From the NCBI GenBank assembly GCA_028819845.1, contig JAPPKS010000032.1:124001-188000 (forward strand): a DNA stretch of 64,000 nucleotides, in the 5' to 3' direction. A program made the position numbers and the translations under genes. Below the pieces are notes generated by a model. That model ran no database searches. It was not told where the DNA came from and saw nothing but the letters and a program-made list of their open reading frames with translations. This document shows, one piece after another, positions 43,060 to 51,969 of the stretch. The stretch comes from Candidatus Poribacteria bacterium. Lineage in GTDB: Bacteria > Poribacteria > WGA-4E > PCPOR2b. Position 1 is the stretch's first letter. Every line of letters starts with the position of its first letter.

Positions 43060-43374
43060 TTACTTGACAATCAACATTCGCCGTAACGCGCTGTAATCAC
43101 CCGTCCTGAGTTGACAAAAATACGCGCCACTGGTGACGGGTTCTCCGTTTTGGTTGCATCCATCCCAATACGCCGCTTCTGATTTGTCTAGGTAGGCTCC
43201 CGAACTTTGATGCCCTATGTCAAGTGTGCGGACGATATGGCCGCTTTGGTTGTAGATAATCAAGGTTACCAGTGAATTCTTTTCCAACTGATACGGTATC
43301 CAGGTTTCGGGGTTGAACGGATTCGGGTAATTTTGCAGCAACGCCGTCCGTTTGATGTTTCCCAGGGTCGTGGT
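43060..43374 (-). repeat. Direct repeat of C-terminal-module DNA, copy 2
   Basis: Second copy of the 3' gene-end repeat (see 40720 and 45438). Differences are mostly single bases; GCATCC replaces GCGGCC in the WDGRN codons, giving WDGCN. Confidence 0.75.
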
Positions 43375-45336
43375 GAGCTGCGGCAAATTCTCAACCGCAA
43401 CGTCATCGGAGGTGCTGAGAGTAAAATCCCAAAGGAGTATTGTGCCGTCCAAACCGGCGCTAGCCATCGTACGTCCATTCGGACTAAACGCCACGCTTCG
43501 CACCCCAATCGCATGGCCTTTGAGTGTTTGGTGGAGTTTCCCCGATTTGATGTTCCACAGTCGAATGGTGTCGTCCCAACTCCCTCCGCTGGCGAGGATG
43601 AGTCCATCGGGACTGAACGCAATGCTTTCGACGTCAAATCTATGTCCGGTGAGGGTATGTAGGAGTTCGCCTGAATCGGTATCCCAGAGCAGGACGGTGC
43701 CATCCCAATTACCGGCGTTTGCGAGCGTGCTTCCATCGGCACTTAGGGCAACGCTCGCTCCCAAACCGGTAGTTCCAGTGAACGTACGCAGGAGTTTTCC
43801 CGCATTGGCGTCCCACATACGGATGGTATTGTCTAATCCCGCACAACTTGCGAGCGTGTGTCCGTCGGAGCTGAAGGCAACGCTCGTGACCGAATCGGTA
43901 TGTCCGATGAGCGATTGCCGGAGTTTTCCGGTATCGGCGTCCCAAAGACGGACGACGTTGTCCCAACTCCCTCCAGTAGCAATTGTGCGTCCATTGGGGC
44001 TGAACGCAATAGTATTGACCCAACCTTCATGCTCCCTGAGTGTTCGCAGAAGTTCTCCGGTGTTGGTGTCCCATAATTGGATACTGTTCCAGCCAACACC
44101 AGCGAGAGTGCGCCCATCGGGACTAAACGAAACGTCATCAATTCCATTCTTGTACTCGTTAATTGATAGCCTGAGTTTTCCGGTATCGGCGTTCCACAGC
44201 CGGATAGTTGCGTTGCCGCCCCCACTTCCTGCGCGGCGGTTTGGACTGTGCTCAACGATATAGCTCGAACTCACACTTGCGAGCGTTTGTCCATCGGGAC
44301 TGAATTCAACGGTGTCGACCCAACCCGTATGCCCGGGGATTGATCGCAGGAATTCTCCCGATTCAATGTCCCATAACCGGATAGTACCGTCTCCACTACC
44401 ACTTGCGAGCGTACGTTCATCAGGATTGAACACGACGCTGACTACTCCAGACGTGTGTCCGGTGAGTGTTCGTCGGTGTTCACCCGTATGTGCGTCCCAC
44501 AGTTGGATTGTATTGTCCCAACTAGTACTTGCGATTCTGTCACCATCGGGACTAAACGCGGCGCTCGTGACCCGCCCCGAATGTCCGATGAGCGTGCTCC
44601 GAAGTTGTCCCGTATCGGTGTTCCACAGCCGGATGCCGTCTCCATCACTGATCCCGCTCGCACTTGCAATGGTACGCCCATTTGGACTGAACACGACGCT
44701 TACTACGCCAGACGTGTGTCCGGTGAGTGTTCGCCGGTGTTCGCCCGTAAATGAGTCCCACTGACGGATGGAATTGTCGCTGCTCCCGCTTACGAGCGAG
44801 TTGCCATCAGGACTAAACGCAACGCTGCGAATTTCGTCCGAATGCCCGGTGAGTGTGTGAAGGAGTTTTCCCGTGAGCGCATCCCACAGCCGGACGGTGT
44901 CGTCACTGCTCCCACTTGCGAGTGTGCGTCCGTCAGGGCTGAACGCAACTGTCCTGACCCAACTCGTATGTCCGATGAGTATTCGCCGTTGTTCACCCGT
45001 ATGTGCGTCCCACAGTCGGATGATGTTGTCACTGCTTCCGCCCGCGATGGTGCGCCCATCCGGACTATACGCAACGCTTTCGACATAAATATGCGGGGCG
45101 AGCAGTGTAACCTCTTGATGGGTCGCCGTATCATAGAGCCAAATACCGATGCTGCTCGCTACCGCAAGTCGAGTGCCGTCGGGCGAATACTGTATATCGC
45201 TTATCCTACCCTTTCCAAGGCGAGCTATTGCGCCTTCGGGCAGGCTCCATTGCGGAGATTTTTGAGCGAGGCTATGCGGCAGACAAAGAGCGGAAACGCA
45301 CAGTAAGCTAATTTTGAAAATCAACGCTATCTTCAT
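43060..45336 (-). CDS. Secreted WD40 double beta-propeller with T9SS/FlgD-like C-terminal module
   Basis: I start at the ATG at 45336, where KIALIFKISLLCVSALCLPH gives a signal peptide. The frame is open for 70 more codons upstream, but those overlap the end of the previous gene and match its module in another frame, so they are not coding here. The 758-residue protein has 14 WD units by my count, such as TVRLWDALTGKLLHTLTGHS and TIRLWDIESGEFLRSIPGHT, and the module starting TALLQNYPNPFNPETWIPYQL. One unit carries an insert (about SSYIVEHSPNRRAGSGGGNA), which breaks the strict period. The gap to the neighbouring genes is about 100 bp each. Confidence 0.92.
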   Translation of the reverse strand: MKIALIFKISLLCVSALCLPHSLAQKSPQWSLPEGAIARLGKGRISDIQYSPDGTRLAVASSIGIWLYDTATHQEVTLLAPHIYVESVAYSPDGRTIAGGSSDNIIRLWDAHTGEQRRILIGHTSWVRTVAFSPDGRTLASGSSDDTVRLWDALTGKLLHTLTGHSDEIRSVAFSPDGNSLVSGSSDNSIRQWDSFTGEHRRTLTGHTSGVVSVVFSPNGRTIASASGISDGDGIRLWNTDTGQLRSTLIGHSGRVTSAAFSPDGDRIASTSWDNTIQLWDAHTGEHRRTLTGHTSGVVSVVFNPDERTLASGSGDGTIRLWDIESGEFLRSIPGHTGWVDTVEFSPDGQTLASVSSSYIVEHSPNRRAGSGGGNATIRLWNADTGKLRLSINEYKNGIDDVSFSPDGRTLAGVGWNSIQLWDTNTGELLRTLREHEGWVNTIAFSPNGRTIATGGSWDNVVRLWDADTGKLRQSLIGHTDSVTSVAFSSDGHTLASCAGLDNTIRMWDANAGKLLRTFTGTTGLGASVALSADGSTLANAGNWDGTVLLWDTDSGELLHTLTGHRFDVESIAFSPDGLILASGGSWDDTIRLWNIKSGKLHQTLKGHAIGVRSVAFSPNGRTMASAGLDGTILLWDFTLSTSDDVAVENLPQLTTTLGNIKRTALLQNYPNPFNPETWIPYQLEKNSLVTLIIYNQSGHIVRTLDIGHQSSGAYLDKSEAAYWDGCNQNGEPVTSGAYFCQLRTGDYSALRRMLIVK

Positions 45337-45437
45337 AACAGTTGCCCTGGATGGTTGAGTATCGTAAATCACGTCGTCCTCAGTAATTGCAGAAACGAGG
45401 TTATAAAATAACGCGGAATCGCTGCAACGATTTGCCG

Positions 45438-45750
45438 CTACTTGACAATCACCATCCGCCGTAATGCGGTGTAATCGCCCGCACGGAGTTGGTAGTAATA
45501 CGTGCCGCTGGTGACGGGTTCTCCGTTTTGGTTGCGGCCGTCCCAATACGCCGCTTCTGATTTGTCTCGGTAGACTCCCGGTTTTTGATGTCCAATGTCA
45601 AGGATGCGGACGACATTACCGCTCTGGTCATAGATGGTTAAGGTGACGTAAGCGTCTTGTTCCAACTGATATGGCATCCAGGTTTCAGGGTTGAACGGAT
45701 TTGGATAATTCTGCAGCAGCGCCGTGCGTTTGATGTTTCCCAACGTCGTG
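45438..45750 (-). repeat. Direct repeat of C-terminal-module DNA, copy 3
   Basis: Third copy of the 3' gene-end repeat (see 40720 and 43060). Confidence 0.75.
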
Positions 45751-47684
45751 ATGCGGCTTTCCAAAGGTTCTACCGAAATCCCAACACCGGTTGATGGGGA
45801 AATTTCCCAAAGCAGCACGGTGCCGTCCGAACTTGCACTCGCGAGAGTGTCACCATCATGGTTGAAAGCGACACTACTGACCGACTTCGCATGCCCGGCG
45901 AGTGTTCGCAGGTGGTTGCCTGTGGCGATGTCCCACAGGTGAATCTCTTCCGAGCTTCCGCCCGCGAGCGTATTGCCATTCGGGCTGAAAGCGAGGCTAC
46001 TGGCCGAACTCGTATGCCCGCTGAGTATTTGCAGTAGTTCGCCCGATGCTGTGTCCCACAGAATAATCTCACTCCAGCTTCCACTAGCGAGCATCGCACC
46101 GTCAGGACTGAAAGCGACGTTACCGACGGCACCCGTATGTCCTTCGAGCGTTTTTAATTGCTTGCCCGTGGCGGCGTCCCACAGGCGGATGAGGGTGTCC
46201 CTACCCGCACTGGCGACCGTGCGCCCATTTGGGTGGAATGCGACGGTGTTGACAGAACCCGCATGCTCGTCGAACGTGAACAGGTGGTTTCCTGTGGCAG
46301 CGTCCCAAAGCCGCGCCCGACTGTCATAACCTCCGCTAACGATTCTGTCACCATCTGGGCTGAAGGCTACGCTATGGACACTCAAGCTATGTCCGCTGAG
46401 TGTTCGTAGGAGTTCCCCATCCGCAATGTCTAACAGCCGTACATTACTGTCATCACTCCCGGTAGCGATCGTTGTGCCACCTGGGCTGAAAGCGACGCTA
46501 CTGACACTACGGCTGTTTCCAGTGAGTGTACGCAGGTGTTGGCGAGACGCAATGTCCCACAGCCGTACGGTCCCGGTATCGCTCCCGCCAGCGAGCGTCG
46601 CGCCGTCAGGGGCGAGCGCGATGCTCCTGAGCGAACTCGTATGCCCGTTGAGCGTTCCGAGGTGGTTGCCCGAGGTAACGTCCCACATCCGGATGGCGCC
46701 GTTTCGGCTGTGACTGGTGATAGTGCGCCCATCAGGATTGAACGCAACGCTATTGACCCAACTCGTATGTCCGTTGAGCGTTCGGATGAGTTCGCCCGAA
46801 GCAGTGTCCCACAGATGAATTTCTTCCCAAATCCCACTGGCAAGCGTTGTGCCGTCCGGGCTGAATGCGACGCCATTGACGCCACTTCTTTCCGGCTCGA
46901 ACGTCCGGAGAAGTTCGCCTGTAGCAATGTCCCACAACCGAATGTCGAAAAAGTCCGCGCTGGCAAGCATTGCACCATCGGGGCTGAATGCAATGCTATC
47001 GACACTACCAAAATGCCCGATGAGGGTTTGAAGGATTTCGCCCGTGTCAGCGTTCCACATCCGGACGGTAGCATCCCAACCCCCGCTGGCGACAGTGCGT
47101 CCATCTGGACTAAACGCAACGATTTCAACAATACTAGAATGCCCGGTGAGCGTGTGTAGAAGTTCGCCCGTATCGGCGTCCCAAAGACGGATGGTATCTC
47201 CCCAATCCTCGTCACCGGTATCGCCCCAACTCGCACTACTTACTATAGCGCGCCCATCGGGACTGAACCCAACGCTTTCGACCGAATCCGATACGGTAAC
47301 GGTTCGCATGGGTTCGCCAGTATCGGCGTGCCAGAATCGGATTGAGTCTCCATTTGCGCTTAAAATGGTACGCCCATCCGGACTGAACGCAGCGCTTTCG
47401 GCGGACATATTCCCCGCGAGCAGCGCGACTTCTTGATGGGTCGCCGTATCGTAGAGCCAAATACCGATACCGCTAGCCACCGCAAGCCGTGTACCGTCGG
47501 GCGAATACTGTATTTCATTTATCTCACCCTTGCCGAGGCGGGCTTTAGCGCCATCGGGGAGACTCCATTGCGGAGAACCTTGGGCGGAGCTGTTTGATGC
47601 AAATGTGACCGTTACCAATACGAGAAGTATTAATGTTACAAATTGTGCCATTTTCATGAATTGGTTTTGCTTGTCAGTTTGCAT
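45438..47684 (-). CDS. Secreted WD40 double beta-propeller with T9SS/FlgD-like C-terminal module
   Basis: A 748-residue protein. I keep the first ATG because AGAGGAGAGAGACA before it is a strong ribosome site; an ATG nine codons further gives a shorter signal peptide. It has 14 WD units by my count, among them TIRLWDADTGELLHTLTGHS, TVRMWNADTGEILQTLIGHF and LIRLWDAATGKQLKTLEGHT, and the module TALLQNYPNPFNPETWMPYQL. The first unit is the shared IWLYDTATHQEVALL. It is the first of four propeller genes in a row and lies next to the TonB-dependent receptor at 47977. Two inverted repeats (47732 and 47882) lie between that receptor and this gene. Confidence 0.92.
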   Translation of the reverse strand: MQTDKQNQFMKMAQFVTLILLVLVTVTFASNSSAQGSPQWSLPDGAKARLGKGEINEIQYSPDGTRLAVASGIGIWLYDTATHQEVALLAGNMSAESAAFSPDGRTILSANGDSIRFWHADTGEPMRTVTVSDSVESVGFSPDGRAIVSSASWGDTGDEDWGDTIRLWDADTGELLHTLTGHSSIVEIVAFSPDGRTVASGGWDATVRMWNADTGEILQTLIGHFGSVDSIAFSPDGAMLASADFFDIRLWDIATGELLRTFEPERSGVNGVAFSPDGTTLASGIWEEIHLWDTASGELIRTLNGHTSWVNSVAFNPDGRTITSHSRNGAIRMWDVTSGNHLGTLNGHTSSLRSIALAPDGATLAGGSDTGTVRLWDIASRQHLRTLTGNSRSVSSVAFSPGGTTIATGSDDSNVRLLDIADGELLRTLSGHSLSVHSVAFSPDGDRIVSGGYDSRARLWDAATGNHLFTFDEHAGSVNTVAFHPNGRTVASAGRDTLIRLWDAATGKQLKTLEGHTGAVGNVAFSPDGAMLASGSWSEIILWDTASGELLQILSGHTSSASSLAFSPNGNTLAGGSSEEIHLWDIATGNHLRTLAGHAKSVSSVAFNHDGDTLASASSDGTVLLWEISPSTGVGISVEPLESRITTLGNIKRTALLQNYPNPFNPETWMPYQLEQDAYVTLTIYDQSGNVVRILDIGHQKPGVYRDKSEAAYWDGRNQNGEPVTSGTYYYQLRAGDYTALRRMVIVK

Positions 47685-47731
47685 TGTCTCTCTCCTCTTT
47701 AATCATCACGTGAATACTCACTTCTGAGAAT

Positions 47732-47750
47732 TCTAGTTAACGAAACTAGA
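47732..47750. promoter_or_regulatory. Inverted repeat upstream of the WD40 array
   Basis: TCTAGTT and AACTAGA, seven-base arms around five bases, 48 bp before the start of the first WD40 gene. The position fits an operator. No regulator is known. Confidence 0.35.
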
Positions 47751-47881
47751 TTAGTGTCTTCGAGGTGATTAAATGGACGGGCAAAATGCGTGCCAACGGA
47801 TTCGCCACTTCAATTTCGGCGCGGTATGCGCGTTAAGTCCAGCCGTACGAACAGTATGTGTTTTTTTAGTGTGTCGGCCGT

Positions 47882-47928
47882 TGCACAAAACGGTGCAATT
47901 CAGATGTACGCTTGCTCGGTTTTGTGCA
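47882..47928. promoter_or_regulatory. Long-spaced inverted repeat between receptor and WD40 array
   Basis: TGCACAAAAC and GTTTTGTGCA, perfect ten-base arms 27 bases apart, between the end of the TonB-dependent receptor gene and the first WD40 gene. It could be a stem-loop in a transcript running through, or a paired protein-binding site. Confidence 0.4.
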
Positions 47929-47976
47929 CGTTTCGATATCTCCGGTTCATTTGGACCTCCAGCAAATTCCCTTCGA

Positions 47977-50289
47977 TTAGAATCGATTGTCTAGACTGAC
48001 AATCACATTCAACCCCGGTGCGTTGATGCCGGAGCCGTGCTCGCGATACCGCTCATCCAACAGGTTTTCAAGTGCAACCGTCATTCGATTGTAATCGGTC
48101 AGGTGATAACCGCCTCGCAGATTAAGCGTGACCCAACTCGCCGAACCTTGCCCAACCGCTGCACCGTGTGAATCAAACTCGACCTCACCGGTATCACGGG
48201 TAGTGCCTGGGATTCGCGGGTCTCGTATGTCACTGCGATTCAATCGCCGTTGCTCGGTTGCGCCGCGAACGAAAAATTCTCCCCAGTACCGCTTAGCAGA
48301 CGGGTGCCAGCGGATACCGAACATTCCATTGAGCGGCGGTTCACGGCGAATTCGTCCTTCCCACGGATTATCGGGGTTAGGCGCGGCACCGTTAAGCACC
48401 AACACCTTCCCGCGCGTGTAGGCAGCGTTTCCGTAGAACGACCAACTGTTTTGAATAGGGAGCATTCCCGCAAACTCGATGCCTTGAATCTGTACTTCAT
48501 CAACATTGTCGAACACATAGACATCAATGCCCGGATTGTTTCGCTGGATTTCCGTAATCAGGCTTGGCAGCGCCCTTTCGGCGTAAGCGTCTTCGACTGC
48601 AACACGGGTGACCAAATCGTTAATGCGACTGTGAAAAAGCGTGAGCGAACCGATAAACTTCTGAAAGCGTGCTTTAAGCCCGCCCTCTGCTGTCCACCCG
48701 GTCTCAGATTCGAGGTCAGGAGAAGGCGAATCTATACCTTCGTTGGTGACCTCAACGGCGGTGGTATCATTCAGCGAAGGTGCGCGGAACGATGTCGCGA
48801 AATTGCCGACGAGGTTCAGTCCGTCCGTGACGCTTACCACGACGCCCGCACTGCCGGTCAAAGCGTTTCCGGATTCGTTAAAGTCACTAAATTGATCGGA
48901 ACGCACCGAAAGGTCGGCTTGTGTATTATAGTGGGTGAATCGCCCGCCGAGCGTGAGTTCGAGACGGTCGTGCAGCTCAATTTCATCCTGAACGTAGAGG
49001 TTCGCATCCCAAAATTGCGAGCCGTCAATAAACCTACCTTTTGTGTCGTCTACCGTTTCAGCGCCGGTCGTGACGTCGGTCGTGACGGTTTGGCTGGAAA
49101 GGGTATCGAAGTAAAATTCGACGCCTGTGACAATTCGTTGGTTAGGCAGCGATGCATTGGTTGCCTGTGCACTGAGACCAAACGTGTTGACGTTGTCAAA
49201 CCGCTCTCGCCTTTCCGTGGCATCGCGCAAGAGTTCGTTCCGCCCTTCTTTCTGCCGATGAAAAGAGGCGGTGAATCGAAACTGGTCTATCGCGGAGTTA
49301 GCTGGTTTGTTCAAGTAAGTCGCATAGAGAAGATCTCGGTGTTGCGGTTCGAAAAAGAACTCGTCGAACTCGCGCGGTGCAATCTTGTCGTAGCGCGGGG
49401 TTTTCGGCTGACGCCAGAGTTGGTAGGCGAGGTTTACCGCACTGGTATCGGTGAGTTGGTAAGCGAGTTTGGTGTCGCCGTCGTATGCGCTCCAATCCAG
49501 CGGCGCTTCAGAGTCAATCAGCCAACGCTCCGGCACATCTTTCGGCGGAGCTTCAAAGATTTCAACGCCCGGCGGTTTTTCGCTGACAATTTTAAATTTA
49601 CGGTTCTTGTAGTGCAGGTCGTAACCGCTGCCCGGATTGATGTCGCCGAACCGGCGGGCGGACGCACCGAACGAAAACCCGAGCCGCCTGCGGTTGCCCA
49701 TTACCTCAAAGCGACCTAGCCGTTCTGAAGTTCCGGAAGCGAATCGACCGAAAGTGCGGAACTGGATGTTCCATTTATCCGTTGCATTGTCCAGAATCAC
49801 ATCTTTAGTGAACATGCTGATGACACCACCCATGGCGCCGCTGCCGTATAGCATTGAACCCGCCCCGCGCAACACTTCAATTCGGTCGAGGCTAGCCGGG
49901 CTTATTGTCCCCAAATACTGATTTGGACCGGAGCGAAAGGTAGAGTTGTTGAGTCGGACGCCATCTATAGAAAGAAAAGCTTGATATCCGGTGAGGCCGC
50001 GCAGCATCGGCGAACCTTGCCCGGCAGTCGTCTGCTGCGCCCAGACCCCAACGGTTTCGCTTAGAATTCGGGGTGTGATGTCGGCGTTAATACGTTCAAT
50101 TTGCGTTCGGTCAATGACGGAAATCGAGTTCGGTGTTCGGAAAGTATCTTTTGGGACGCGGGTAATGACGGTGATTTCCTCCAACTCAATGGGGTTCACT
50201 TTCGCCTCGTCCACCGTAGAAAATGCGGGATTGATACTGATTAGAAAAAAACTCAATCCTACCCATAGTTGTTTTCGTCCAATTGTCAT
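47977..50289 (-). CDS. TonB-dependent outer-membrane receptor
   Basis: A 770-residue protein with a signal peptide (VGLSFFLISINPAFS), a TonB-box-like ELEEITVITRV, a plug with QGSPMLRGLTGYQAFLSIDGV and IEVLRGAGSMLYGSGAMGGVI, and a 22-strand-type barrel ending in VIVSLDNRF with the C-terminal phenylalanine. The plug resembles that of heme/hemoglobin and vitamin B12-type receptors more than SusC; the substrate is unknown. It lies 292 bp upstream of the WD40 array on the same strand. The start follows AAGGAGAGTAACTG. Confidence 0.93.
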   Translation of the reverse strand: MTIGRKQLWVGLSFFLISINPAFSTVDEAKVNPIELEEITVITRVPKDTFRTPNSISVIDRTQIERINADITPRILSETVGVWAQQTTAGQGSPMLRGLTGYQAFLSIDGVRLNNSTFRSGPNQYLGTISPASLDRIEVLRGAGSMLYGSGAMGGVISMFTKDVILDNATDKWNIQFRTFGRFASGTSERLGRFEVMGNRRRLGFSFGASARRFGDINPGSGYDLHYKNRKFKIVSEKPPGVEIFEAPPKDVPERWLIDSEAPLDWSAYDGDTKLAYQLTDTSAVNLAYQLWRQPKTPRYDKIAPREFDEFFFEPQHRDLLYATYLNKPANSAIDQFRFTASFHRQKEGRNELLRDATERRERFDNVNTFGLSAQATNASLPNQRIVTGVEFYFDTLSSQTVTTDVTTGAETVDDTKGRFIDGSQFWDANLYVQDEIELHDRLELTLGGRFTHYNTQADLSVRSDQFSDFNESGNALTGSAGVVVSVTDGLNLVGNFATSFRAPSLNDTTAVEVTNEGIDSPSPDLESETGWTAEGGLKARFQKFIGSLTLFHSRINDLVTRVAVEDAYAERALPSLITEIQRNNPGIDVYVFDNVDEVQIQGIEFAGMLPIQNSWSFYGNAAYTRGKVLVLNGAAPNPDNPWEGRIRREPPLNGMFGIRWHPSAKRYWGEFFVRGATEQRRLNRSDIRDPRIPGTTRDTGEVEFDSHGAAVGQGSASWVTLNLRGGYHLTDYNRMTVALENLLDERYREHGSGINAPGLNVIVSLDNRF

Positions 50290-50507
50290 CAGTTACTCTC
50301 CTTCCCAACACCTTTTTTTTAGATTGCAAGATTTTGACATCGTTGTTATTATGCATACGCAATCCTCGTGCCAATGGGATTTAGAACGGATAACACTTCT
50401 ACACACAGAGTTTCTACCGATTTTGTTGTGTAGAGTGATTTTTGCTGTCCAAATTCTGTACAGTAGCGTTAAATCATTGAACACCAAACCTTGCAGCGGA
50501 GCCAGCA

Positions 50508-51698
50508 ATGAAAAGACTCGGCGTTTACGCCCGGATTATCGTATTTAATACCGTTATGTTGCTTCAAATCTCCTCTGCTGATGCGATTTCGGAAACCGAG
50601 ATTCAAAACGCGCAGGTATTAGATGTTCACAGTAATGGATCGCCGACGGTTAAAGACGTGTCTCGGCTAGCACAGCCGATTTGGAAGGAATTCTTCTTTG
50701 CCGATGCAAGATTCCGCCAAGAGAGCATTTTTCAGGGCGATTCTCCGAGCCGCTATCGATACCGAATACGTTTTCGTATGGGCGGCAACTTTCCCGTTCA
50801 TCCGCGCGTGAATCTCGGATTCAGAATGGTCACGGGTGCTACCGACGACCCAACCACAGGCAACGTTGACCTGGACGACTACTTTTCGAAAAAGGGATTC
50901 AATCTCGACCGGCTTTTTCTCCGGTATTCGCCGAATTCGTCATTGACAGCGACCATAGGCAAATTTGCCAACCCGTTTGAACGAGTTGAGTTAGTTTTTC
51001 ACAACGACGTGCAGTTGGAAGGGGCTGCCCAACAGTTCCGCATTGACGAGGTAGGATTCATTTCCCAGGTACAGGCAAATCTGGGGCAATTCATTCTTGC
51101 AGAGACGAGGGGTGGACCGGATACGAACCTTTTCGCGGGGCAACTGTATTTCAAGGGATTTCAACTTAAAGGGTTGTCGTTCGGCGCCATGCTTTATGAA
51201 TATCGAAACGAGGACAACATCGCCCAAGCGGTTGAAGATGGCAGGTTGGGCGGCGGGGATACAAATGCGCGGGTAGGCGCGGGTACGGGCACCTCGGTCT
51301 ATCCGATTGGATTCAGGATAATTGAGGGCCTTGCGAAGTATGAACTAGAAATCGAAACCGTGCCGGCATGGCTTCTCGCGTCGTATGCGCAAAACCGATT
51401 GGCAGATTTGGATGACACGGCTTATTGGTTGGAGGTCGGAGTTGGCCCCGTGCCTGGACTACACAGGCTGCGTGCGCTGTACCACTATGCAAGGGTTGAA
51501 CAACAATCAATGATATCTAACTATAACAACGCCGATATATTTAACCCGAATACACATGGGCATGAACTGAAATTCGCGTTTCCGGTCGAGAAGAATATCG
51601 GTGTGGAATTGCTATATTTCATTGCTAAGAAGATTATTGAGTCTGGAAAAAATCCCTATCAGCACAAGACTCGCATTCAGATTAAAGCGAAATTCTAA
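50508..51698 (+). CDS. Putative porin-like outer-membrane barrel
   Basis: A 396-residue protein with a signal peptide (to about SSADA). It then has alternating amphipathic strands: RYRYRIRFRMGGNFPVHPRV, LNLGFRMVTG-type turns, LTATIGKFANPFERVELVFH and a C-terminal KTRIQIKAKF that ends in phenylalanine, the usual outer-membrane barrel signature. It matches the pattern of putative porins that begin with a 'RLRYRLRFGLE' type strand. It is divergent from the TonB-dependent receptor gene. Substrate and selectivity are unknown. Confidence 0.72.
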   Translation: MKRLGVYARIIVFNTVMLLQISSADAISETEIQNAQVLDVHSNGSPTVKDVSRLAQPIWKEFFFADARFRQESIFQGDSPSRYRYRIRFRMGGNFPVHPRVNLGFRMVTGATDDPTTGNVDLDDYFSKKGFNLDRLFLRYSPNSSLTATIGKFANPFERVELVFHNDVQLEGAAQQFRIDEVGFISQVQANLGQFILAETRGGPDTNLFAGQLYFKGFQLKGLSFGAMLYEYRNEDNIAQAVEDGRLGGGDTNARVGAGTGTSVYPIGFRIIEGLAKYELEIETVPAWLLASYAQNRLADLDDTAYWLEVGVGPVPGLHRLRALYHYARVEQQSMISNYNNADIFNPNTHGHELKFAFPVEKNIGVELLYFIAKKIIESGKNPYQHKTRIQIKAKF

Positions 51699-51969
51699 GC
51701 CGTCGAGATTAGCTTGCCTTTCCGTCAATTGGATGCGGCTACTGCGTTATACTCCAGCGGCGCAAAATGTGACTTCTGGCGGTGGATGTGTTATTATTTC
51801 CGCGTGGCAATTTGGCTGAATTGTGGTTGTCAGTTCGTTTGCATAATGCCTGAAGATTATCAATCCACTATATACGTATCCTCTAATTTGCTCGAACCGG
51901 TCACTATCCTAGGCGTTGTGCCGATTGAAAAATAGGCGACAATATTCGCAATAGAGACGGAGAATTTAC

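Noticed and set aside
45337-45546. A 70-codon N-terminal extension of the WD40 gene that starts at 45336
   Set aside because: It reads the end of the upstream gene's C-terminal module in another frame (GRPQPKRRTRHQ from WDGRNQNGEPV codons). The signal peptide begins only at 45336.
40720-47684. Regularly spaced short repeats that could be taken for a CRISPR array
   Set aside because: The period of about 126 bp equals one 42-residue WD unit and the sequence is coding throughout. There are no constant repeats with unique 30-40-bp spacers and no cas genes.
47773-47994. Short open frames in the gap between the TonB receptor and the WD40 array
   Set aside because: Two overlapping frames of equal length with no motif, crossing the inverted repeat at 47882. 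Best explained as non-coding.
48250-49719. A 489-codon open frame on the plus strand opposite the TonB-dependent receptor
   Set aside because: The minus-strand receptor has a signal peptide, plug motifs and barrel end, while the plus-strand translation has no domain and an arginine/cysteine-rich composition typical of antisense frames.
51714-51935. A 73-codon open frame on the plus strand before the PLP decarboxylase gene
   Set aside because: Cysteine- and tryptophan-rich composition, no ribosome site and no known motif. It fills a non-coding gap and is probably chance.
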